From Gracilibacillus ureilyticus (lineage in GTDB: Bacteria > Bacillota > Bacilli > Bacillales > Amphibacillaceae), in the NCBI RefSeq assembly GCF_900111195.1, contig NZ_FOGL01000019.1, positions 24,170 through 88,169 of the forward strand: 64,000 bases of DNA, in the 5' to 3' direction. Shown here one piece after another: positions 44,085 through 53,372 of the stretch. The position numbers were made by a program, and so were the translations under genes. Position 1 is the first letter of the stretch. Each line of letters starts with the position of its first letter. The notes beneath the pieces are model-generated. The model was given only the letters and a program-made list of their open reading frames with translations, made no database searches and was not told where the DNA came from.

Positions 44085-45038
44085 TCACAGCTGTATGGAC
44101 GTACCACCAATCCGCTTATAACCTCGTATCTTGCTTAACTCTTCCACAAGTTGTAATGCTGCTTTATCTTTTGCTTTTGCTTCAATCATAATATCAGCAG
44201 ATTCGCCATAAGTCTGTAAAGCTTTTATAAACGGTATTGCAAAATCTAAATCGACATAGTCCGCATGTGCTCTTACTAACTTTTCCGACTTTGGTGAAGA
44301 CAGATGAAATTTTGGAGGTTTTCCTGTTCCCTTCCATGTGGAAAAAATTCTTGGTAATAACTCTTCATATGCTTCATTCCCCGGATTAGCCCAATGATGA
44401 TGAAAATCAAAAACAAACGGAATGTTATGACGTTCACATATTTGAAGTGTTTCTTCTGCTGTGTATGTCTTATCATCGTTTTCCAATGTTGTTTGCATAC
44501 GAATATTCTTATCTAGCTTGCAAAAGTTCTCGTTAAATCTCATAACAGCTTCTTGTTTATTCCCATATGCTCCACCTACATGTATATTTATAGTGGATTC
44601 CTGATGCAAATCCATAGCTTCCAGCATTTTATAATGGTATGTCATATCAATGATCGCATTCCTTGTAACATGATCCTGTCGGCTTGTAAACAATGTGAAC
44701 TGATTCGGATGGAAACTGACACGGATATTATGCTTTTTAACAAGATCTCCAATTTCTTTAAAAAGTTCTCTGAATGGGGTTAAAAAATCCCACTTTACAT
44801 CCGGATGTGTCGCAAGTGGTACAAGTGAAGATGACATTCGATATAGTTCAATTCCATGGGCGATATTATAATGTAGTATTCGTATGGTATTTTTCAGATT
44901 TTGCTCTGTAAGATGATAAAGTTTTTCCTTCCTGCTATCCTCATCCATTCTCTTCCAATTAGCATAAGTTAGTGTTCGTGAAGGGGATGCCTCCCATAAT
45001 GAAATTGCTGTAGAGACATATCCAAATTTAAGAATCAT
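44085..45038 (-). CDS. uvsE: UV-damage endonuclease
   Basis: A 317-residue TIM-barrel endonuclease of the UVDE family. The start ILKFGYVSTAISLWEASPSRTLTYANW, RVSFHPNQFTLFTSR, NIHVGGAYGNKQ, LENDDKTYT and VFDFHHHWANPG contain the metal-binding histidine, glutamate and aspartate residues. It nicks DNA 5' of cyclobutane dimers and 6-4 photoproducts, and in Bacillus is active in germinating spores. The ATG behind GGGAGAG is used; nine codons upstream are left out. It sits on the minus strand between hxlB and adhB. Confidence 0.93.
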   Translation of the reverse strand: MILKFGYVSTAISLWEASPSRTLTYANWKRMDEDSRKEKLYHLTEQNLKNTIRILHYNIAHGIELYRMSSSLVPLATHPDVKWDFLTPFRELFKEIGDLVKKHNIRVSFHPNQFTLFTSRQDHVTRNAIIDMTYHYKMLEAMDLHQESTINIHVGGAYGNKQEAVMRFNENFCKLDKNIRMQTTLENDDKTYTAEETLQICERHNIPFVFDFHHHWANPGNEAYEELLPRIFSTWKGTGKPPKFHLSSPKSEKLVRAHADYVDLDFAIPFIKALQTYGESADIMIEAKAKDKAALQLVEELSKIRGYKRIGGTSIQL

Positions 45039-45137
45039 TGTGTCATCTCTCCCATGTATAGACATGTATTTTTATAAAATACCCGGCCTTGTTCAAGAAA
45101 AAACCCCTTCTCCATAAAAAGGGGTTCTGTTTTGATA

Positions 45138-46274
45138 TTAAGGCTTTAAAACAACTTTTATACAGTTTTCCAGCTTTCCATCAAATATTTTATAGCCATG
45201 CTTAGCCTCTGCTAACGGCAGCGGATGTGTGATGATGTCACTTAAATCCACCTTGCCAGCCCCAATTAAATCATGTAAGTGCGGCATATAGTGAATAACA
45301 GGAGCCTGGCCTGTTCTTATATTTACATTTCTTTGGAAGATATCACCGAATGGAAAAGCGTTATAGCGTGATGCGTAAACACCTGTTACCTGTATATTCC
45401 CACCTTTTCTAACTGCTTGACTTGCGATTACCAGAGCTCCCATTGATCCTCCATGAAGTTTAAGCCCTGTCGCAAGGAATTCTAAATCTGTCATTTTTCC
45501 ATCCATACCTACACAGTCAATGACAATATCCGCACCACCCTTGGTTATCTCATGCAAATGGGCACCAACATTCTCAAACTCCTCAAAGTTAATTGTTTCG
45601 ACATTGTTGGTTCGCTTAGCATGTTCCAGACGATAGCCGACATAATCCACAGCTATTACCCGTTTTGCCCCTTTTAACCAGGCAAATTTCTGTGCGAGCA
45701 ATCCTATCGGCCCACAGCCCAGGATAATTACAGTATCACCCTCTTTCATACCAGAATTGTCGACACTCCAGTATGCAGTTACCCCTGCGTCTGAAAGTAA
45801 TACGAGGTTGTCACTGTCTACTTCACTGTCTTCAGGAATTTTGTACGGGGTGAAATTACCATATGGTACTCGCATATATTCTGCTTGTCCACCAGGATAG
45901 CCCCCGGTCGTCCCAGAATAACCGAAATATGCTCCCATTTCTCCGTTATCATTTGAATTATCACATTGACTTTCCAACTGGTGCTGACAGAACCAGCATT
46001 CACCACAGCTCACATTAAAGGGAATGACTACTCTGTCCCCTTTTTTTACTTTCGTCACTTCAGGACCTGTTTCTTCTACAATCCCCATTGGTTCATGGCC
46101 AATAATATAGTTTTCTTGAACATTGGGTATCATCCCATGAATAAGATGAAGATCAGAACCGCAAATTGCTGTATGTGTTAATTTGATAATAATGTCATCC
46201 GGCTTTTGTATTTTTGGTGCCTCAACTTCTCTTACTTCCACTTCTTTCACACCTTGAAAGGTTACAGCTTTCAT
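45138..46274 (-). CDS. adhB: Zinc-dependent alcohol/formaldehyde dehydrogenase (AdhB-like)
   Basis: A 378-residue medium-chain dehydrogenase. Catalytic zinc ligands are cysteine 38 (ICGSD) and histidine 60-glutamate 61; structural zinc cysteines are 90, 93, 96 and 104; the NAD fold is VIILGCGPIGLLAQ. A glycine-rich insertion (FGYSGTTGGYPGGQAEYMRVP) is typical of the glutathione-independent formaldehyde dehydrogenase-like subgroup. In B. subtilis adhB lies amid yraDEFG, and the same neighbours are found here, so I call it AdhB. With hxlAB 2 kb away it may oxidise formaldehyde or another aldehyde during sporulation. Co-directional with and 19 bases after the yraF-like gene. Confidence 0.9.
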   Translation of the reverse strand: MKAVTFQGVKEVEVREVEAPKIQKPDDIIIKLTHTAICGSDLHLIHGMIPNVQENYIIGHEPMGIVEETGPEVTKVKKGDRVVIPFNVSCGECWFCQHQLESQCDNSNDNGEMGAYFGYSGTTGGYPGGQAEYMRVPYGNFTPYKIPEDSEVDSDNLVLLSDAGVTAYWSVDNSGMKEGDTVIILGCGPIGLLAQKFAWLKGAKRVIAVDYVGYRLEHAKRTNNVETINFEEFENVGAHLHEITKGGADIVIDCVGMDGKMTDLEFLATGLKLHGGSMGALVIASQAVRKGGNIQVTGVYASRYNAFPFGDIFQRNVNIRTGQAPVIHYMPHLHDLIGAGKVDLSDIITHPLPLAEAKHGYKIFDGKLENCIKVVLKP

Positions 46275-46293
46275 ATCAATCCGTCCTTTACAT

Positions 46294-46653
46294 TTACTTT
46301 GGTGGTGTTGGAAACAATCCCTTGCGATTATTATTATCAGGAAAAAGTTTCAATCCAGCGATATCTACTGCAGTTTGTGCTGCTTTTAAATCCAGCATCT
46401 GCTGTTCACTTACATCATATGGATGGAACCACTTCTTTTCCATCATCAACTCAATAACTTCTGTATGATAATCAATAGCTGCTTCCATTTGATTGCGTAT
46501 AGTTGTCCGTACTTCGGGACTGGCCGCCTCTGTCAGGGCGATAGAATAATTTCGAATGGTTTCTTTTACAGTTATCAATAAATCCATTGCAATCGCAGAA
46601 TCGATTTGTTCCGGCATTCCAACAGAGTTGATTGGATCTAAATAATCATTCAT
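46294..46653 (-). CDS. yraF: CotF-like spore protein (YraF-type)
   Basis: A 119-residue helical protein of the CotF family: AIAMDLLITVKETIRNYSIALTEAASPEVRTTIRNQMEAAIDYHTEVIELMMEKKWFHPYD. It corresponds to the larger member of the YraG-YraF pair of B. subtilis (YraF 122 residues). It is between the small partner gene (14 bases upstream) and adhB. An ATG behind GAGGTG is used; a GTG three codons earlier is rejected. Its homologues in this window are at 47217 and 47892. Confidence 0.85.
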   Translation of the reverse strand: MNDYLDPINSVGMPEQIDSAIAMDLLITVKETIRNYSIALTEAASPEVRTTIRNQMEAAIDYHTEVIELMMEKKWFHPYDVSEQQMLDLKAAQTAVDIAGLKLFPDNNNRKGLFPTPPK

Positions 46654-46667
46654 GACTGTCACCTCGC

Positions 46668-46874
46668 TTATTCTGTTTCTGCATAAGGATATAAACGCTG
46701 AAGCTGTTTTATATCCAAAATAGACATATCCACATTCTTCTGCATTAATGCCCTAAGATCCTGATCAAATATGACACCTTGCATCAACTTTGCCTTTAAC
46801 AACCCAATTGTTTTCAAGTTCAATAGTTCATGGGTATCCATTGTTTCATGAATGGCCAAATTTTCTCTTCCCAT
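46668..46874 (-). CDS. yraG: Small CotF-like partner protein (YraG-type)
   Basis: A 68-residue helical protein: HETMDTHELLNLKTIGLLKAKLMQGVIFDQDLRALMQKNV. It is the small half of the CotF-like pair; the two together match the length of one complete CotF fold. First gene of the yraG-yraF-adhB set, with a GAGGGGG site. Divergent from the second pair at 47011. Confidence 0.83.
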   Translation of the reverse strand: MGRENLAIHETMDTHELLNLKTIGLLKAKLMQGVIFDQDLRALMQKNVDMSILDIKQLQRLYPYAETE

Positions 46875-47010
46875 TACAAAAACCCCCTCGTATTTTTGTA
46901 AAACTAAGCATATTTTGTCACAAATGGTTTATCCTATACACAAATAATTGTCAGCAGAGAAATAATGATAACTCTGATTATACAAATCTTGAAAATAAGA
47001 GGTGGAAAAA

Positions 47011-47220
47011 ATGGATAATAATAAACTGGCACTTCATGAACGTATGGAAATTCATGAGATCTTAACATTTAAAAACTTATGTTTAACAAAAGCTTCTACA
47101 ATGCAGGGGTTAGTTGGATGTGAACAATTGAAGAGTATTCTTCTTACAGATGTATCAGAAGGCAAACAACATGTTGAACAGTTAAACAACTTACTTAAAA
47201 ACAGAGAGGTGATTTCATGA
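47011..47220 (+). CDS. yraE: Small CotF-like partner protein (YraE-type)
   Basis: A 69-residue helical protein, LALHERMEIHEILTFKNLCLTKASTMQGLVGCEQLKSILLTDV, paralogous to those at 46668 and 47674. It overlaps the next gene by 4 bases (ATGA), so translation is coupled. The ATG follows GAGGTGG; a GTG three codons upstream is less likely. Probably expressed in the forespore or coat compartment, as its B. subtilis relatives are. Confidence 0.82.
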   Translation: MDNNKLALHERMEIHEILTFKNLCLTKASTMQGLVGCEQLKSILLTDVSEGKQHVEQLNNLLKNREVIS

Positions 47221-47516
47221 CAAATATGCTGCAGAAAATTGCTGGAATGGCGGGTATGACAGACCAGGTTATCGCAACGGATTTTTTAATTACAACAAAA
47301 ACTGCTGTAAGGAACTTAACTTTTGCTCTGACGGAATCTGTTACACCAGATGTAAGAGAAGTCCTTCAAAGGCAATTAAGTTATGCGATCGAAGCACATG
47401 AAAGAATCAGCCAATATATGATGGAAAAAGGATACTATCATCCAAGTGACATTGAAGAACAACTTGCAGTGGACTTAAAAGCTTCCAAGACTGCTTTGAA
47501 GCTGGCTAAAGAATAG
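47217..47516 (+). CDS. yraD: CotF-like spore protein (YraD-type)
   Basis: A 99-residue helical protein, the same length as B. subtilis YraD: VIATDFLITTKTAVRNLTFALTESVTPDVREVLQRQLSYAIEAHERISQYMMEKGYYHPSD. It is translationally coupled to the small partner by a 4-base overlap. A hairpin around 47522-47550 (GAGCAATTCCTGACCGGAATTGCTC) follows and ends in a T-run. Confidence 0.85.
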   Translation: MTNMLQKIAGMAGMTDQVIATDFLITTKTAVRNLTFALTESVTPDVREVLQRQLSYAIEAHERISQYMMEKGYYHPSDIEEQLAVDLKASKTALKLAKE

Positions 47517-47519
47517 GTA

Positions 47520-47551
47520 AGAGCAATTCCTGACCGGAATTGCTCTTTTTG
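47520..47551 (+). terminator. Terminator after the second CotF-like pair
   Basis: Stem AGAGCAATTCC against GGAATTGCTCTT with a tight loop and TTTTTGCG, directly after the YraD-type stop. Confidence 0.88.
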
Positions 47552-47673
47552 CGTTTAAGGACTCCAATTCTATTTACTCTTCTTTTAATCATTTTTTATC
47601 AAAAAGTGTTTAAACGCTAGAAAAAAAGAGAAAAGGTACTTATGTAACAGCATTTACTAAGGAGGTGCCGTCA

Positions 47674-47877
47674 TTGGCTAATACTAAAAGTTATGCACAA
47701 CATGAAATTCTGGAGGTACATGAAATTTTAACTCTTAAGTCCGCCTGTGCTGCTAAATCCAGTATGATGCAAGGTTTAGCAGAGGACAGTGAATTAAAAG
47801 TTCTGCTAAGAGAAGATACAAAGATTGCCCAGGAAGCAATCAAGGAACTCAAAGACATTTTGGAAAAAGCCAAATAA
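47674..47877 (+). CDS. Small CotF-like partner protein, third copy
   Basis: A 67-residue helical protein, YAQHEILEVHEILTLKSACAAKSSMMQGLAEDSELKVLLREDTK, paralogous to the YraE/YraG-type genes beside it. The TTG start, 8 bases after AAGGAGG, is preferred to a GTG that overlaps the ribosome site. It precedes its larger partner by 14 bases. Confidence 0.82.
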   Translation: MANTKSYAQHEILEVHEILTLKSACAAKSSMMQGLAEDSELKVLLREDTKIAQEAIKELKDILEKAK

Positions 47878-47891
47878 AGGAGGAATAGTAA

Positions 47892-48197
47892 ATGGCAAAC
47901 ATTCTCGATAAAATCAGCAATAAAGAATTAATTAATGATGAAGTAATTGCAACAGACCTGCTTGTTTCAGCTAAAGCAGCTGTACGAAATTATGCTGTTG
48001 CTATCACGGAAACTGCCAGCCCCGAAATTCACAAAGTATTAAAGAAACAACTAAATGATGCGATAGATCTGCATCACAAAATTGCGACATACATGATCGA
48101 TAAAGAATTATATCATGCATATGATATCAATGAACAAGTGGAGCATGATCTTAAAAAAGCAGATTTAGCTATGGATATGCCAACAAGCAGCAAATAA
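47892..48197 (+). CDS. CotF-like spore protein, third copy
   Basis: A 101-residue helical protein: VIATDLLVSAKAAVRNYAVAITETASPEIHKVLKKQLNDAIDLHHKIATYMIDKELYHAYD. It shares the YHxxD end of the helical region with the copies at 46294 and 47217. AAAGGAGG site; a terminator follows. Confidence 0.85.
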   Translation: MANILDKISNKELINDEVIATDLLVSAKAAVRNYAVAITETASPEIHKVLKKQLNDAIDLHHKIATYMIDKELYHAYDINEQVEHDLKKADLAMDMPTSSK

Positions 48198-48215
48198 ACT
48201 TCTGATAACTATAAA

Positions 48216-48255
48216 GTCTCTCTTAAAGGTAAATTACATAAGAGAGGCTTTTTTT
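48216..48255 (+). terminator. Terminator after the third CotF-like pair
   Basis: Stem GTCTCTCTTA/TAAGAGAGGC (one G-T pair) with a 13-base loop and a long T-run. Confidence 0.88.
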
Positions 48256-48489
48256 ATTTTGCGATATCCCTCTGTCCATCAGGCCATAATGCTGATTTCC
48301 TTTCTAAAGATAGACACACCGGTTGCGTTCGGGGTTACTCCTCTCTTCCCGAAATTTAATTACAAGATAACCCTTCTATTATTAGTCCCTAACGATACGC
48401 CGAAAGAGAAAATATTTTGTGCCATATTTGAAACTTTTATAAATATTATACGTAGATATTAGTAGGTGAAATGATAGGAGTCGATAGAG

Positions 48490-49107
48490 ATGTATAAGTT
48501 TATAACAGTTATCATTCGAATATTAATCGCTGTCCCTGCGATGGTGATCACATGGCTAGTCAGCTTTTTTGGATTGGAACTCTCTTTTTGGTATGCATCA
48601 TTAACCGCTCTGGCCGGAGCTGTTTTAACTTTTTGGATTGTTTCTGTTTATCTCCACTTCCGTTTTCTTAAAAAGAACCAGCTAAATATGAAGGAATATC
48701 GTTATATACGTAAAAATCTAGCAGAAGCACATCAAAAAATTCGTCGAATGCAGAAATCTCTATTATCGATTCGTCATATGATTTTTTTAAAAGAAATTAT
48801 TGAATTATTACGAATGATAAGAAAAATATATCAGATTACAAAGAAAGAACCCAGACGTTTTTATCTCGGTGAGAAATTCTATTTTTCTCATCTTGATTCA
48901 GCAGTAGAATTAACAGAAAAGTATGCGCTGTTATCTTCCCAACCTAAAAATATTGAAGTTGGCCAGGTTCTCCGTGAAACTCAGTATACCATTAAAGGAA
49001 TGAAAGAAACGATTGAAAATGACCTTTACCATATACTTTCTAACGATATAGAACAGTTGCACTTTGAGCTGGATTTTGTAAATAGGACGACAAAGCAGAA
49101 TAAATAA
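48490..49107 (+). CDS. xpaC: XpaC-family membrane protein
   Basis: A 205-residue protein with two N-terminal membrane helices (residues about 5-25 and 30-55) and a cytoplasmic helical tail (LNMKEYRYIRKNLAEAHQKIRRMQKSLLSIRH...). It matches XpaC of B. subtilis, historically linked to hydrolysis of an indolyl phosphate dye, real function unknown. It almost always precedes the TelA/YaaN gene, as here (27 bases). Both may act in resistance to envelope stress or toxic anions. Confidence 0.87.
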   Translation: MYKFITVIIRILIAVPAMVITWLVSFFGLELSFWYASLTALAGAVLTFWIVSVYLHFRFLKKNQLNMKEYRYIRKNLAEAHQKIRRMQKSLLSIRHMIFLKEIIELLRMIRKIYQITKKEPRRFYLGEKFYFSHLDSAVELTEKYALLSSQPKNIEVGQVLRETQYTIKGMKETIENDLYHILSNDIEQLHFELDFVNRTTKQNK

Positions 49108-49134
49108 TGAAAAACGAAAGGAATGGAGTTGCAT

Positions 49135-50310
49135 ATGATGAACGAAAAAAACGGCAGGATACAAAAAGATGATAGTAATTTAATGGATGATCTGCTGGCA
49201 AATCCTTTTGGAGATCATGAAGAAAAAAGAGACATGAATACCGTGCAAAAAGAAGAGAAGCAGCCGAAACTTATTGATGTACTCCCTGAAGAAGATAAAG
49301 AAAAAGCCCATACACTTGCCGCACAAATTGATCATACGAATCATAATGCTATCATTTCTTACGGAACTCAAGCACAAACAAAGTTATTATCTTTTTCCCA
49401 TACTATGCTTGATCACGTACAGAATAAAGACGTTGGTGAAGTCGGACAAGTAATCAGTGACTTAATGAAAAAATTTAATGAAATAAATCCTGACGATCTA
49501 AAGCAGGAAAAACAAAATGCACTGAAAAGGTTATTTGGGAAACTTTCCAGTTCAGTACAGGAAACACTTTCGAAATATCAAAAAACCGGTGCACAAATTG
49601 ACAGGATAACTGTGAAACTGGAACGTAATAAAGATGGTTTGATCTCTGATATAGCTATGTTGGAAAAACTTTACGAACATAACAAGGAATATTTCAAAGG
49701 GCTAAATGTTTATATCGCAGCAGGGGAGCTTAAATTGGAGGAGTTAAAGGAGAATGAAATTCCAGCACTGAAGAAAGCTGCTGAATCAACAAATGATCAA
49801 ATGAAGTATCAGGAAGTAAATGATATGATACAATTTGCAGACAGGCTGGAAAAACGTCTTCACGATCTGAAATTAAGCAGGCAAATTACTATTCAGAGTG
49901 CCCCGCAAATAAGGCTGATCCAAAATACAAACCAGGTGCTTGTAGAAAAGATTCAGTCATCTATCTTAACGGCGATTCCGTTATGGAAAAACCAGATTGC
50001 AATAGCCCTGACTATGCTGCGGCAACAGCACGCAGTCGAAGCGCAGAAGCAGGTTTCCAAAACAACTAATGACCTGTTACTGAAAAATGCAGAAATGTTA
50101 AAAACAAATACGATTGAAACAGCAAAACTGAATGAACAGGGACTCGTTGATATTGGAACATTAAAGAAAACACAAGAAAACTTAGTTACAACACTCGAAG
50201 AAGTACTCAAGATACAAGATGATGGACGAAGGAAACGTCTGGAAGCGGAACAGGAAATCAGTGCAATGGAAAATGACCTGAAGCAGAAGCTGCTGCATGC
50301 AAAAGAGTAA
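49135..50310 (+). CDS. telA: TelA-family toxic anion resistance protein (YaaN-like)
   Basis: A 391-residue soluble, strongly helical and coiled-coil protein of the TelA family. Typical blocks are NPFGDHEE near the start, IDRITVKLERNKDGLISDIAMLEKLYEHNKEYFKGLNVYIAAGELKL in the middle and SAPQIRLIQNTNQVLVEKIQSSILTAIPLWKNQIAIAL. Named for tellurite resistance, it more broadly accompanies resistance to tellurite, bacteriocins and cell-wall drugs. The ATG follows GGAG; one four codons earlier lacks a site. Second gene of the xpaC-telA operon. Confidence 0.93.
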   Translation: MMNEKNGRIQKDDSNLMDDLLANPFGDHEEKRDMNTVQKEEKQPKLIDVLPEEDKEKAHTLAAQIDHTNHNAIISYGTQAQTKLLSFSHTMLDHVQNKDVGEVGQVISDLMKKFNEINPDDLKQEKQNALKRLFGKLSSSVQETLSKYQKTGAQIDRITVKLERNKDGLISDIAMLEKLYEHNKEYFKGLNVYIAAGELKLEELKENEIPALKKAAESTNDQMKYQEVNDMIQFADRLEKRLHDLKLSRQITIQSAPQIRLIQNTNQVLVEKIQSSILTAIPLWKNQIAIALTMLRQQHAVEAQKQVSKTTNDLLLKNAEMLKTNTIETAKLNEQGLVDIGTLKKTQENLVTTLEEVLKIQDDGRRKRLEAEQEISAMENDLKQKLLHAKE

Positions 50311-50553
50311 TAAATAACCGTTCTGCTATCATTAAAAAGGCAGAGCAAAAAGGATGCACCCCGAATTTTTATAAATATGGGGTGTTTTTTTGTCTCATCC
50401 TCTAGCTTATAGAATATCGGAAGTTATCCCAGTGATCCCTATAATCCCGTTCGCTTCACTATTCTTTAAAGGAACAAGCCCATTTTTATTCTGTGCGACA
50501 CCGAATGCCTATAAGGCGGAATACATTATATTGTGCCACAGGAGGTGATTCGG

Positions 50554-51345
50554 ATGAGTACTTTATATAAAGATAGCCCTGCCGACCGAAATAATTTAAA
50601 TGATTGGCAGAAGACAGTTCTGCAAAAATTCGAAACCAAAATGATTGATAAAACAAGCCTCTTTCCGTGTATACCTGCTACGATTGGTTTTTCAACGAAT
50701 CAGCTGCGATATGGCTTTATCGGTGATCCCGGAAAGCAATCAACCATCAGCGATTTGGCAAAACTACTAAAAAAGTATACTGAAAAATCTAAGGATTTCG
50801 GTCCTTATACTTCTCTGATTGTATTTTACCAATTACCTGAAGAAGCCAAACGGATATATACAGTTGAGAAATATGAACAATTATTTTGGCAGCAATTAAG
50901 TTTATTAACATACCTTGATGAAAAAAAGTGGCCAGGAAGTATTCCAATTGAGCCACATCTCCCAATATGGGAATATTGCTTTCACGGTGAAAGGTATTTT
51001 ATGTATTGTGCCACACCTGCCCATAAGAATCGTCAAAGCAGGAATTTTGAAACGATGATGCTTGCAATTACCCCCAGATGGGTCTTAGAAAACTTTAATA
51101 AGGCTGACATCCCTGCAGCAAAAATTAAAAAGCGTGTTAGAGAGCGTATTAAAAACTATGATTCCATCGAGATACATCCCGACCTTAATACGTATGGTGA
51201 AGAGGATAACTACGAATGGAAGCAGTATTTCTTACGTGATGATAAGACCAGACTTGCAAAATGTCCCTTTCATCACATTTTTCAAGGGGAAGATATCAAA
51301 CGGCAATTACCGTTTGATAAATTTCAAGAAAGCGACATAAGGTGA
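50554..51345 (+). CDS. YqcI/YcgG family protein
   Basis: A 263-residue protein with the family hallmarks LFPCIPATIGFSTNQLRYGFIGDPG (residues about 33-57), LIVFYQL, WEYCFHGERYFMYCATPAHKNRQSRNF and a cysteine-histidine end (KCPFHHIFQG). YqcI/YcgG proteins are of unknown function; several conserved cysteines and histidines would suit metal or heme-like cofactor binding, but this is a guess. The ATG is preceded by AGGAGGTGAT, the best ribosome site in the area. Monocistronic. Confidence 0.85.
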   Translation: MSTLYKDSPADRNNLNDWQKTVLQKFETKMIDKTSLFPCIPATIGFSTNQLRYGFIGDPGKQSTISDLAKLLKKYTEKSKDFGPYTSLIVFYQLPEEAKRIYTVEKYEQLFWQQLSLLTYLDEKKWPGSIPIEPHLPIWEYCFHGERYFMYCATPAHKNRQSRNFETMMLAITPRWVLENFNKADIPAAKIKKRVRERIKNYDSIEIHPDLNTYGEEDNYEWKQYFLRDDKTRLAKCPFHHIFQGEDIKRQLPFDKFQESDIR

Positions 51346-51372
51346 TGGTAGTACAGAAGTAAGTTCCGCGAT

Positions 51373-51408
51373 AAAAAGGTAAGCTCATTTCTTGAGCTTA
51401 CCTTTTTA
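51373..51408 (+). terminator. Terminator between the YqcI-like and catalase genes
   Basis: Perfect 15-bp stem AAAAAGGTAAGCTCA and complement, 5-base loop, T-runs on both strands, so it can serve both convergent genes. Confidence 0.93.
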
Positions 51409-51455
51409 TAACAAAATCTATTATACTAATTCTAAAAAAGCAGCATTCTTCTCCT

Positions 51456-53105
51456 TTAATAAGGATCCGCCTCATGGCTTTTCTTAACAGCATCTTTTGT
51501 TGCTTGATTAGCATCTAAAGTGCCTTCACCAAATTTAGTCTTGCCAGATTCACGACCAGGAACCTGGTTTTCCTTTTTCATTTTCTCAGTTTCCTTCATT
51601 ACCTTTTCAATACCTTCCTTCACTCGGCGACCATAGTCTTCATCAGCCTGAGTAAAGTGATAAATCATAGCATCCTGGATTCGTTTATCACAAATAGCCA
51701 GAGCTTCCGATAAATTTTTGATTAGTTCATCGCGTTCCCAATCTTCGAAACTTCTATAAGTATCCCCTGCTTGACCATAATTATTAGGTCGGTCAATTGG
51801 TGCACTCATAGCCGCTGCATTATATTCAGGTTCATGAGGAGGTCGCTCTTCTTTCCCTGATTCCTCAAAGCCCCCGATCATTGATGGCTCATAATTAATA
51901 TGAGGATTGTCTCCAGATTCTTTCGGATCTCGGGTATCCATTTGACCGCGCTCCTGATTTGTACGAACTGGTACCTTTGGAGCATTTACGGGAAGTTTTA
52001 AATAGTTTGCTCCTACACGGTATCTTTGTGTGTCAGAATATGAAAATGTCCGCCCCTGAAGCATCTTATCATCCGAAAAGTCCATACCATCCACAAGCAC
52101 GCCAGTACCAAACGCAGCTTGTTCAATTTCTGCATGAAAATCAACCGGATTACGATCAAGAACCATACGGCCTACCGGCAGCCAAGGAAACTTATCTTCA
52201 GGCCATAACTTTGTATCATCAAGCGGATCAAAGTCCAGTTCCGGATGATAGCCGTCCTCCATAATTTGTACAAAAAGTTCCCATTCCGGATAATCGCCAT
52301 TCTCTATTGCTTCATAAAGATCCTGTGTTGCATGACCGACATTCTTCGCCTGGATAGCATCCGCTTCTTCTTGCGTCAAATTCCGAATACCCTGTTTCGG
52401 CTCCCAATGATATTTTACCAATACCGCTTCGCCCTTGTCATTTACCCATTTGTAAGTATTTACACCAGAACCTTGCATGTGACGGTATGTCGCTGGAATT
52501 CCCCATGGAGAGAAAACAAATGTTATCATATGTGTTGCTTCCGGTGAGCGGGAAACAAAGTCAAACATTCGCTCAGGATTAGGTACATTTGAAGCTGGAT
52601 CCGCTTTAAAAGCATGAATCATATCAGGGAATTTCATCGCATCCCGGATAAAGAAGATCTTCAAGTTGTTCCCTACTAAATCCCAATTCCCATCTTCCGT
52701 ATACATCTTCACAGCAAAGCCGCGTGGATCCCGTGCTGTTTCAGGTGAATCCTTAGCACCGGCAACTGTCGAAAAACGAACCATTAAAGGTGTTCTTTTA
52801 CCAGCACCAGAGAACACTTTCGCACGTGTATACTTCTCTACAGGTTCATCTCCAACTTTTCCATATGTTTCAAAATAACCAAACGCTCCTGATCCTCTCG
52901 CGTGAACAACACGCTCAGGAACTTCTTCCCGATCAAAATGGGAAATTTTCTCAATGAAATGATAATTCTCCAGTGTGGCTGGTCCACGATTGCCAATTGT
53001 ACGGATGTTTTGGTTATCCTTAACCGGATGACCCTGGCGTGTTGTCAACTTCTCACGTTTTACGTCTTTTTCATTTGAAGCATTCACATCTTTGTTCTCT
53101 GCCAA
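51456..53105 (-). CDS. Monofunctional heme catalase
   Basis: A 549-residue clade-3-like catalase. The catalytic histidine lies in [15 protein letters not shown], the asparagine in [19 protein letters not shown] context, and the proximal heme tyrosine in [15 protein letters not shown]. The length and C-terminal basic/acidic tail ([26 protein letters not shown]) recall KatX, the spore catalase of B. subtilis, rather than the shorter KatA. The start is a TTG 8 bases after AAGGAGG, skipping nine codons of the open frame. A palindrome with a PerR-like box lies about 80 bases upstream, suggesting peroxide induction. It complements the Mn-catalase at 22.7 kb. Confidence 0.94.
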   Translation of the reverse strand: MAENKDVNASNEKDVKREKLTTRQGHPVKDNQNIRTIGNRGPATLENYHFIEKISHFDREEVPERVVHARGSGAFGYFETYGKVGDEPVEKYTRAKVFSGAGKRTPLMVRFSTVAGAKDSPETARDPRGFAVKMYTEDGNWDLVGNNLKIFFIRDAMKFPDMIHAFKADPASNVPNPERMFDFVSRSPEATHMITFVFSPWGIPATYRHMQGSGVNTYKWVNDKGEAVLVKYHWEPKQGIRNLTQEEADAIQAKNVGHATQDLYEAIENGDYPEWELFVQIMEDGYHPELDFDPLDDTKLWPEDKFPWLPVGRMVLDRNPVDFHAEIEQAAFGTGVLVDGMDFSDDKMLQGRTFSYSDTQRYRVGANYLKLPVNAPKVPVRTNQERGQMDTRDPKESGDNPHINYEPSMIGGFEESGKEERPPHEPEYNAAAMSAPIDRPNNYGQAGDTYRSFEDWERDELIKNLSEALAICDKRIQDAMIYHFTQADEDYGRRVKEGIEKVMKETEKMKKENQVPGRESGKTKFGEGTLDANQATKDAVKKSHEADPY

Positions 53106-53180
53106 AATAAAAACCTCCTTAAAATTAATCAACCTTATCTTTCCTGAAATTTATCATTTCATCCATAACAAGGTTATTTA

Positions 53181-53217
53181 TTGATTATAATTGTTATTAA
53201 TTTAAAATTATAATCAA
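53181..53217. promoter_or_regulatory. Palindrome with PerR-like box upstream of the catalase gene
   Basis: A perfect 12-bp inverted repeat TTGATTATAATT/AATTATAATCAA with a 13-base spacer. Within it, 53185-53199 matches the PerR box TTATAATNATTATAA at 12 of 14 defined positions, with one half-site perfect. It lies 76-112 bases before the catalase TTG. Confidence 0.55.
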
Positions 53218-53337
53218 TACTATAGTTATCATAATTTATATCTTGGTATGATTGCAAATAATTTGAAGCGATAACTTTATCCTTCCTCGAATGGATATCT
53301 GTAACTTATAATCTAAAATTAACTAGGTGTTTAAGAT

Positions 53338-53366
53338 TTGACATTTACTACTTTTTATGAGATTAT
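53338..53366 (+). promoter_or_regulatory. SigA-type promoter for the structured RNA
   Basis: A perfect TTGACA at 53338-53343, a 17-base spacer and GATTAT at 53361-53366. It would start a transcript near 53373 running into the RNA candidate. Confidence 0.65.
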
Positions 53367-53372
53367 AGTAAG

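Noticed and set aside
46875..47010. SigG-type promoters between the divergent CotF-like pairs
   Set aside because: Expected from the B. subtilis counterparts, but no -35/-10 pair with proper spacing was convincing.
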